This document shows, in pieces, positions 56,213 to 64,000 of a stretch of DNA of 64,000 bases. Each line of letters opens with the position of its first letter. The stretch's first letter is position 1. The position numbers were made by a program, and so were the translations under genes. Location of the stretch: positions 405,886 through 469,885 of the forward strand of contig NW_006498233.1 in NCBI RefSeq assembly GCF_000471905.2, written 5' to 3'. Below the pieces are notes generated by a model that saw nothing but the letters and a program-made list of their open reading frames with translations, did no database searches and had not been told where the DNA came from. This DNA comes from Amborella trichopoda (taxonomy: Eukaryota > Streptophyta > Magnoliopsida > Amborellales > Amborellaceae).

Positions 56213-57058
56213 TTTGTCACCCCTTAGTTGGTTTTGCTTGTTTTCTAAACCACACTGCTTTTCTTTTGCATTCTAAAAGTAAAATGAATATGGAGTCATT
56301 CAACTGCTATGTTGGGGTTGGAAATTTCATGATTTCCATACCCATAGACTCATCTCAAGGGAATTGGGTTGTTCAACTCACCCTTCCCACTCTTCTTTTG
56401 CGAAGCGTGCTAGCCGTTTGTACTTAATCTTTGGCCCCATTTGGATCGAGAAGGGACCTTCGGGCCCTGTACTCTCCACTTCCCAGTAACAATGGCCAAG
56501 CCATTGTTATCACGTGCATGGGCAGTTTGAAATCTGCCAGTCACGGCATGTACACAATCATTTTTATTATGCTTGCTAGTCGCAACATTCCAGGGAGCTC
56601 AAAGGCCACCCCCTCTCTTTTTACAATCGACAGTTGACCTTCCGTTGCTTCTATGGGCAGCTGCAAGACCACCCCCTCTCACCTCCACACGAGGACCAGC
56701 GATTCAACTGTCCATGCCTCCAGCACCACTCATACTAACAATCATGTTGCCGACCCATCACAAGTGGGCAGCCGAAAGGCTGTCCTTCACTCTCCTCACC
56801 ATGGAACTGGTAGTCAAGCTATCAATTTCCCACAAAAGCGGAGGCCTAAGACCGTTCTCACTCAGCCACTCATAAGGACCTAAAGTTCACCTGCAACCCT
56901 AGGGTCACCCCTGCCTCTTAGGTCTCAACCCCTCACCAAGGGTCGGCTCAAAGGCCACCCAACCATTACTGCATGCTATTCACCTTGCTCGGTGCAGCCA
57001 AAATGTTGTCTCCAATCCAACGCATGACTGACTGTCTCACTGCGAGTCACCCAAGTAC
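56213..57058 (+). other. Gypsy leader fragment
   Basis: It begins 'tttgtcaccccttagttgg' as in copies A and B, and carries the leader's degenerate repeat ('aatggccaagccattg', 'gtcgcaacattcc..ggccacccc', 'gcttctatgggcagctgc'). 56573-56875 is open but in a frame I cannot assign. The leader stops at about 57058, where copia sequence begins, so gag is absent here. Confidence 0.65.
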
Positions 57059-58015
57059 ATGCATGCACATTCAGTTTCTAAGATGAGTAGAGTCGGGTTT
57101 GTTCTTATGTTTAAGGAAGATAAGCATGAGGGGTCTTTCAAGGGGGATCTTGTTTTTGTAGCCCAACTTCTTGATGGGCTTCAAGTATCAATGAAAAAGA
57201 TGTTTGTTTATGCGGGTAAGGATTTCAAAAAATCATTTATAGCACTTAAGACTAGGTCACATAAACTCATCTAGAATGCATATTTTGAGGAGAGATGGTT
57301 TGCTTGATAAAATGAATGGAGATTTGCAAAATAAATGCGAGGCATGCCTAAGGGTAAAATGGTAAAAACATCCCTAAAAAGGTTGATAGGGTTACTAGGC
57401 TGTTAGATTTAATTCACTTCAATAAGTGTGGGCCAATGAGCATGCCAACCAAATGGCACATGAGGTACTTCATAATTTTCATCGATGACCACTCTCGGTT
57501 AAGATGCACTTACCGTTTGAGGAGCAAAAGTGAGGCCTTAAGAAGATTCCATGAATATAAAGAGGCGGTGGAAAATCATGTAGGTCAAACCATTAAGAAC
57601 CGGATAGAGGTGGTGAATATACTTCTCAAACCTTCAATGAATATTGTACACAATATGGAATCATTCACCAAACCACCATGCTTTATTCATTGGAGAAAAA
57701 TGGGGTGGCCGAAAAAGGGAATATGACCCTAATAAAAATGGTGCGAAGTATGATGAGTACCACTAGTCTTGGTTTAGTATGATGAGTACACACTCATGAT
57801 AGCTTGCATGGATGCCCTTTTAAATCACTCAGGAATGCTTATTTGAACATATTTTTCATCACCTTGGTCCCTGGTAGGAAGCAGGTCAATAAATCATACA
57901 AAACAGTGGAAAATTCTTGACATTCTCAGAATAGCTCCTAAATTTCTTAAGATCGTCATCAGCACTTTAAAAGACCACCTGCCAAGTTTCTTCATGATCA
58001 GCATGTTTAAGGTAG
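57059..58015 (+). pseudogene. copia pre-integrase and integrase fragment
   Basis: 57299-57360 encodes scraps resembling the zinc-binding pre-integrase end. 57436-57726 encodes 'MPTKWHMRYFIIFIDDHSRL', 'YRLRSKSEALRRFHEYKEAV' and 'ENHVGQTIKNRIEVV', matching the copia integrase core ('..YF.TFIDD.SR...VY....KSEA...F..')with the first catalytic acid in 'FIDD'. No copia LTR is seen on either side. It is bordered by a gypsy leader at the left and gypsy LTR B at the right. Fossil. Confidence 0.85.
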
Positions 58016-59122
58016 TGAACACAAATAAATAGTTTTCAAAAAATTGGCCTCTAGCACCCTGAAACAGACCCTACAACTGGAGCTACATTTTTTAGTATCT
58101 CAAATCCCTGTGGGACTACTGCCATTGGATCCAGCACGGTTGAAAACCCCTATGGGCCAAGTTTCGGGTTGATCAGACACTCCGGAACAACGATATGAGA
58201 AAAATATTGAAACAAGAGAGGTTGCATAGCACCAAAACACCATTAAAGGTGGCTGCTTTTACAATCACGAGTAGTCACTTTTAGAGCCTATAACTCACTC
58301 GTTCCAAATCGAATCTCTCCCAAATTTGGTGAGCATATTTGTCTCATCAAGATGATCAATTCGATATGTGGCACGCCCCGAGATGATATCCTAGCAAGGA
58401 GAAAGCCTAGAGAGGGGTTTTCGATGCGTGAAAAAATTACTTAAAATTTAACAGCAGCACACCTCCCTTGATGAACCAAATCACGACACTCACACAACGG
58501 ATCGACTCAAAACCCATTCCATTGTGTGCGTAAGGTTTTGGGCTATCATTGGACTGAACCACGTACATGATGGACGGTCAGATTTCATGCACAAAGCTGA
58601 CAAAGTTATTGAAATTTTGATTGCCGGATTCTAGATTCCGGTCAAAACTCAAAAGTTGTGAAATCTTCGTTTAGGCTCCAAATCGTGTTTCGATTGTTGC
58701 CACACATCGTGATGGCATGCTTAGTGCATTATGACAAAGAAATCATGGGAAAAACATTAAGAAAAGATCACACTACCGATCCGAAGTTTCCAAGATTCAA
58801 ACAAATTTCAAGTCTCGTGATCATGACTCAAAACAATGATTCATGGCTCGAAGTTGGTACCAAAACAATCACCATGTCGAGCCCTACAAGAAAACAATAT
58901 TCTTTTGATCAAATGGGCATTAGAACAATCCTAGGTTAGCCACGAAAGATCACGCAAGTTCTCGAGCAGCCACAAGGACTGTTTTGGAATTCCACATATT
59001 GTTAGGTATGGGCAAAACAGTCATTTTTCTCCCAATTTTATAATTTATTTTTATTCAATTAAATCTTAATTTTTAGTAATTAGGTCTAATTTTGATCCAT
59101 CCACCATGTTTGGGCACAACTC

Positions 59123-59130
59123 TATATAAA
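59123..59130 (+). promoter_or_regulatory. TATA-like box in LTR B
   Basis: TATATAAA after 'catgtttgggcacaactc', matching the context of the box at 41229. Likely LTR promoter. Confidence 0.6.
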
Positions 59131-59500
59131 CGGGCGCTGCCTCATTGTAAACAAAACATGCATACCCCCCCACCACCTCTCGGTTTTGAGTGGATTATGT
59201 GAAGATTCAATAAAATTTTGATTCCATGCTTGTGCTTGTGAGTACGTCTTGGAGAGAGGGAGTGAGAAGACAAGGGTTGGTAACCTTCGAGCATGCAACT
59301 TTCTCTCTCCTCCCCTCTTTCTCTTTCTTCTCTCGTTCTCTCTCTTTTCTCTCTTTTCTCTCTTTCTTCTCAATTTTTCTTCTCTCCTTCTCTCTCTTCT
59401 TTCTCTTTCTTATCTCTCTTTCTCTCCATTTTCTCTCTTCTTCTCTCTCTTCTTTCTCTCTCTTCTCTCTTTCTCTCTCTTCTTCTCCCTCTTCATCTCT

Positions 59501-60145
59501 TAGTCGACGAGACTTAGCGCCAATTGGTCTCCTCTCTCTTCGTCTATCAGTCGATGAGACCTAACGTTGGTTGGTCTTCTCTCTCTTTATTTATCAGTTG
59601 ACGAGACTTAGTGCCAGTTGATTTACTCTCTCTTCATCTATCAATCGGCAAGACCTAGCGGGGGTTGGTTTCCTCTCTCTTTGTCTATCAATCCGCGAGA
59701 CCTAGCGTCGGTTGGTCTCCTCTCTCTTCGTTTATCAGTCGGTGAGACCTAATGCCGGTTGGTCTCCTTTTTCTTCTTCTACCAGTCGGTGCGGCCTAGT
59801 GTCGGATGTCTTTTCTCTCTCTACCAGTCGATAAGACCTAATGCCGATTGGTCTTCTCTCTCTCTTCTTCTACCAGTCAGTGAGGCCTAGCACCAGTTGT
59901 CTTTTCTCTCTCTATCAGTCTGTAAAGCCTAGCACCAGTTGGTCTTCTCCCTCTTCTTCTATCAGTCAGCGAGACCTCACGCCAACTGGTTTTCCCTCTC
60001 TTCTTCTGTCAACTGGTGAGACCTATTGCCAGTTGGCTCCCTTCCTCTCTTCTCATTTGACACAGTCGGTGAAGCATAGCACCGATGGATTCCTCTATCT
60101 CCCATCTCCTGAAAGAGTCAGCAATGTCTAGCGCCGTCTGCATCC
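59501..60145 (+). repeat. ~56-bp tandem array with small inverted repeats (LTR B)
   Basis: About fourteen units with a core such as 'cagtcggtgagacctaatgc' then 'cggttgg', separated by CT-rich filler. One unit pairs perfectly (CAACTGG with CCAGTTG); several pair with G-T wobbles (CAGTCGG with CCGGTTG). Compared with LTR A the middle of the core has changed (agctcagc to agacctag). Confidence 0.85.
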
Positions 60146-60886
60146 CCTCTTCCTTCTTCTCTCTCCTTCATTCTATCCCCTTCTTCCCTTTAACCATTCC
60201 TCTGTTGCTCTCTCGTTCGACCAAGAGGGATTGAGGTTAGCATCTCATGGCATCCTGTCGTCTGGCCGTAATGTTGTTGCGTCAGGTTCGCTTGGCCCAC
60301 TTTACTGCCATGACAGACCGACCATCATCCCCAACTAGTCAATATCAACAATAACATCTAGTAGCGATCCCTTGAGTCAGTCTCAATTACCGAGCCCGTT
60401 TTACTACCACGTTTTTTCAATTATCCACCAGCATAGTCACTGCCCTGACCTTCTCGCTTGGTTGAATCCTTCTCTCCCCCCGTCTTTCTTTCTTCTTTTT
60501 GGATACACATGCTTGCATACGTTCATAGAAGAGGAAAAGGGTGGAGCCTGACCCTCCTATCCCATAACCTTTGCCATATATGTGTGTGATTGCAGAAAGC
60601 AGAAAATAAGAAGAATATTAGCCAAGGGAGGCGATTCCGAACCAGTTTCATTATTGAGGGGATTTCTTCGTGATCTAAGAGGGCGCCCATGCGAGTCAGC
60701 CCGAGTAAGTCCCAAACCCAGCATTTAAATTCCTCTCTCACTGGTGCGTAATACTTGCCCACGTTTTCAAACGAGGTTCTTGAGAGAGCGATGTCACGAA
60801 TGTCCCGAGTCTTCCTCGAAACCCGAAACGCGAGCTGCCTGATCCCCTAGGGATCTGGAGGGCGAGATCGAGGCATCTAACAAGCT

Positions 60887-60904
60887 TGGTGACTCCATTG
60901 GGGA
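60887..60904 (+). other. Primer binding site, tRNA-Arg-like (copy B)
   Basis: 'tggtgactccattgggga', close to the TGGCGACTCCGCTGGGGA-type site, four bases after the LTR end. Confidence 0.78.
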
Positions 60905-62370
60905 CTTACTACCCCTTTGTCGGATCGTTCTTGATTGGCAAGTTTCTTCTTTATCTGCTTTCATCATCTTTTCACATTCACTTATGGCTGCTCGGTTCTA
61001 TAACCCATTCATTTGGATCGGGGATTTCTTATCCCCTTATTCGAGAGTGTCCTTGGGGAACAAGGTCCTTTGACCCCTTGTCTAGCTCTCAGGTCTTAAT
61101 CTGGACCAGTGTGAGGAGGGACTTGAAGGTTCCTCACTGCTCATCTCTTAGCTCTGGTGGAAATTCCACCAAGGTGCCTTTCATGGGTGACACTTATCTT
61201 GCCCCACACAGCATGCACCTAACCACCGGCAAGTTACTTACCGGTCATGTTTCTGAGGTATGCCGGAAGGCTGCCCAGTCCCTTTTTGCAAATGGCAAGC
61301 AAGTTGCCATTGCTTCTGTGGGGTGCCATAAGGCTACCCCCCACATTCCTACACCAGGGGTCTCTTTCCCTAGATGCTTAACACAGAGAGGTGGACACCC
61401 CACGGTCTCCACCCCTTACACACACCACAAGACTCGTGGGTCAACCACTCGAGTCACACTTCGGGGCAACCCTTCTGTCACCTCGAGTCCGTGTCTAGGA
61501 TCGAACCTTCCGAGGCCAAATCCTCCACATGCCACTCATGTGCATCTCACTAGTCGGGGCAACGCCATTATTGCGCCAACCCAAGTACACAGGAGATGAC
61601 CTCCTCGTTCTCCTCCTATGCACACACAAGCGCACCCTATAATAAGGGGCAGGCCTGCACCTGTTCTCTTATAGACGGCTGCTCGTACTTCTTGGCCTCT
61701 TAAGGCTAGCTCACCTACAGGAGCTCAGGTGGACCCCCAGGTTTCTCAAGATCCTTCTTCAAGGGGCGCACACGTGTCGCCATCTAGGGCCTTCACTCGT
61801 CCTCGACTCAGACCTCCTCATGAGTCAACCCTACTCTTACTCGCTCCTTCATTGAGCAAGCACCTTCAGCCTTGGTACTCGACCATCCTGAACCAGCCTC
61901 AACACTTTGGTCATGTCTTTGAAGCTCGTAAGATAGATCGGGGCATGGACCTCATAGAAGATCGAGTCCTTCATCGTCCTCGGCCTAAGATGACTCCAGT
62001 TCTTGGCCGTCATCCTTTACCACATCTCTCTTATGTGCAAGAAGAGTTGACCAACCGCGACCTAGATCATAATTTTGGTAAGAGGTCCATCAAAACCTCA
62101 AGGCTAAACGCGATAGAGGTCTACAAATTTTGACTAAGGAGGTAACCTCAAGGCTAAACGGCCAATTTTGATGACCCTTTTCACCTAAATCCCTTCTACC
62201 CCCTTCAGACGACAAAGCCTGAAGAAGAGCTCTATGAGCCCTGTGCTTTGGTTACTGTTGCAGAAGAAGGCCAAGTGACTAAACAACCATGGTCCCAAGA
62301 TCGTGGTGAACCGGCCCCACACTTACAATCCCAAGAACTAGTCCAAATGCTATCTGCGTACAAACGTTGA
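60905..62370 (+). other. Leader of gypsy copy B with a 237-residue open frame
   Basis: 60886-61599 is open from the primer site onward: 'MVTPLGTYYPFVGSFLIGKF', then 'GNSTKVPFMGDTYLAPHSMH', 'KQVAIASVGCHKATPHIPTP' and 'RGSTTRVTLRGNPSVTSSP'. 61729-62133 is also open ('PHESTLLLLAPSLSKHLQPW', 'GHVFEARKIDRGMDLIEDR'). The second part is colinear with 43780-44090 of copy A. Some tRNA-Arg-primed plant gypsy lineages (Ogre/Tat) carry an extra frame before gag; this could be a relic of such a frame or a chance opening in repeat-rich leader. Confidence 0.5.
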
Positions 62371-62376
62371 GTTCAG

Positions 62377-63281
62377 TTGGGCCATACTGACCCCTTACTG
62401 ACTAACCTACCATGTCCGACCCGTCAAGCTCGCAAACCTTCTATCTCCACTAACGTGGACCTCCCTAGAGAAACGGTGAGCGTAATGGTCGTAAGCGAGC
62501 CCAGTGATGAGCATGAGGGTTGCATGAACAAGTTTGAGGATATGGTGCACGCGATGATGGAAAAGATCGATCCTATTGACGTTGCACACCAGTCGGCTAA
62601 CCATGAGGTCAATTCCCATCACTTTGATGGTATACCTTCATGGCAGCCTCCTCCATCTACCTCACAGGACAATTCTGTCCCTCCACGACTTCCTAAAGAG
62701 CAGACAAATTCTAGGAGTACAGGGGACGACACCTTATCAAAGACCATACCCCTCCTCTATTGATCAAGTCCCGTTCCCCTCAGACTATACGAAAGGGAAG
62801 TTTCCTCTATTAAGTGGAACCACCTCCCCAAACTAGTAAATCACCCACTTCCAAGCGGCAGGTCGGGAAACGGCAGCTGACAGGAGACTTCTTCTTTGCC
62901 AGTTCATTGAGACTCTTGATGGCCTGACATTTCAATGGTATGCAGGACTTCCTCCAAACTCGGTGCATACATGGGAGGAGATGGAGAAACTGTTCTATCA
63001 ACGCTTTTATGAGGTCGAGAGAGAGGTTCAACCATCGAGCTTCTCACCCTGACTCAAGACCCTGATGAGCCTGTAGATCAGTGCATATCAAGATGGAGAA
63101 ACTTGGCTTCCCGCCATCCTAATCCTATGCTTGAGAAGGAAGCAGTCCAAACATACGTGCGGAATATGCTACCTGGAATCACTCTACATGTCGAGGCCTC
63201 CAATCCGACCTCCAAGTCAGAGTTGATCTCTAAATCAGTTCACATAGAAAGTTTGTCACACCACCATGGTGTATACCACCA
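62377..63281 (+). pseudogene. gag region of gypsy copy B
   Basis: 62377-62763 gives 'ARKPSISTNVDLPRETVSVM' and 'FEDMVHAMMEKIDPIDVAHQ', the N-terminal part also seen in decayed form in copy A (44325-44500). From 62760 on, different pieces give 'SSIDQVPFPSDYTKGKFPLL', then the capsid core ending 'FQWYAGLPPNSVHTWEEM'. 63103-63291 continues with 'HPNPMLEKEAVQTYVRNMLP' and 'SKSELISKSVHIESL'. This is the clearest gag of the family. Fossil. Confidence 0.85.
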
Positions 63282-63405
63282 CGGCAGCTGACGGGAGACT
63301 TCTTCTTTGCCAGTTCGTTGAGACTCTTGATGGTCAGGTATTTCAATGGTATGCCGGACTTCCTCCAAACGCGGTGCATACATGGGAGGAGATCGAGAAT
63401 TTGTT
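63282..63405 (+). repeat. Repeat of 62871-62994 at the gap edge
   Basis: The block beginning 'cggcagctgac' at 62871 recurs at 63282 (offset 411) and runs to the gap. By eye about nine in ten positions agree over 124 bases. Either a tandem duplication in gag or two similar copies joined by the assembly. Confidence 0.88.
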
Positions 63406-64000
63406 NNNNNNNNNNNNNNNNNNNNNNNNNNNNNNNNNNNNNNNNNNNNNNNNNNNNNNNNNNNNNNNNNNNNNNNNNNNNNNNNNNNNNNNNNNNNNNN
63501 NNNNNNNNNNNNNNNNNNNNNNNNNNNNNNNNNNNNNNNNNNNNNNNNNNNNNNNNNNNNNNNNNNNNNNNNNNNNNNNNNNNNNNNNNNNNNNNNNNNN
63601 NNNNNNNNNNNNNNNNNNNNNNNNNNNNNNNNNNNNNNNNNNNNNNNNNNNNNNNNNNNNNNNNNNNNNNNNNNNNNNNNNNNNNNNNNNNNNNNNNNNN
63701 NNNNNNNNNNNNNNNNNNNNNNNNNNNNNNNNNNNNNNNNNNNNNNNNNNNNNNNNNNNNNNNNNNNNNNNNNNNNNNNNNNNNNNNNNNNNNNNNNNNN
63801 NNNNNNNNNNNNNNNNNNNNNNNNNNNNNNNNNNNNNNNNNNNNNNNNNNNNNNNNNNNNNNNNNNNNNNNNNNNNNNNNNNNNNNNNNNNNNNNNNNNN
63901 NNNNNNNNNNNNNNNNNNNNNNNNNNNNNNNNNNNNNNNNNNNNNNNNNNNNNNNNNNNNNNNNNNNNNNNNNNNNNNNNNNNNNNNNNNNNNNNNNNNN
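63406..64000. other. Assembly gap (N run)
   Basis: All bases are N to the end of the window; the true length is unknown. Confidence 1.

Larger units (their letters stand above)
58016..60882 (+). repeat. 5' LTR of gypsy copy B
   Basis: It starts TGAACACAAAT (as TGAACTCAAGG in copy A) and ends '..gaggcatctaaca'. It contains a TATA-like box (59123), a CT-rich array (59290-60145) and the conserved tail 'gtgatctaagagggcgccca'. Confidence 0.87.
58016..63405 (+). mobile_element. Ty3/gypsy copy B (LTR, leader, gag start), cut by assembly gap
   Basis: LTR 58016-60882, primer site 60887, leader, then gag from about 62377. Close in order to copy A, with LTRs that by eye agree at about three quarters of positions, so A and B are separate or anciently separated copies. 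The interior runs into the N run at 63406, so pol cannot be judged for this copy. Confidence 0.82.

Noticed and set aside
59226-59564. Open frames rich in Leu/Ser/Phe that look like membrane proteins
   Set aside because: CT-rich LTR sequence read in three frames; no start context or family.

Overview
The window is plant nuclear DNA that is almost entirely a graveyard of LTR retrotransposons and small non-autonomous DNA elements. I found no intact host gene, tRNA or rRNA, and no bacterial-type gene or CRISPR array. A flowering plant is indicated by Ty1/copia elements with tRNA-iMet-type primer sites and plant-style polypurine tracts, by long-LTR Ty3/gypsy elements with a tRNA-Arg-like primer site, and by several MITE/foldback families. 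I cannot name the species. The last 595 bases are an assembly gap.

Layout. 1-1134: pyrimidine-rich remnant of a gypsy LTR (+). About 1386-10555: a minus-strand Ty3/gypsy copy with a long LTR (start TGTAGACGCC at 10555), a gag remnant, an aspartic protease and a post-protease region. 11903-15701: a minus-strand copia element with 5-bp GGGGG target duplications and a large internal deletion. 15702-23936: non-LTR DNA holding minisatellites, a foldback element, a nested tandem-repeat field and a MITE that carries two further inverted-repeat elements. 23937-32141: a minus-strand copia element with both LTRs and gag-protease-integrase-RT-RNaseH order, split by a second pair of copia LTR-like repeats. 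34679-37404: a short-LTR copia copy (minus). 38082-47461: a plus-strand copia pair of LTRs whose interior is largely occupied by a Ty3/gypsy copy. 47462-63405: a run of related gypsy LTRs, leaders and gag regions, with one copia integrase fragment between them.

The most unusual material is the plus-strand gypsy family at 40-63 kb. Its copies have 2.7-3.5 kb LTRs that carry tandem arrays of roughly 57-bp units with small, partly co-varying inverted repeats. They have a long leader with degenerate peptide-like repeats, and a gag followed by a tail with 13-residue tandem repeats (four units in one copy, seven in another). No reverse transcriptase or integrase of gypsy type is visible anywhere in the window. 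This fits a non-autonomous, gag-only lineage, although loss of pol by deletion is not excluded.

The parts do not form a working gene set. The story is insertion, nesting, unequal recombination and decay. All elements are old and broken at many sites, and boundaries given as approximate are judged by eye from repeated sequence, not from alignments.
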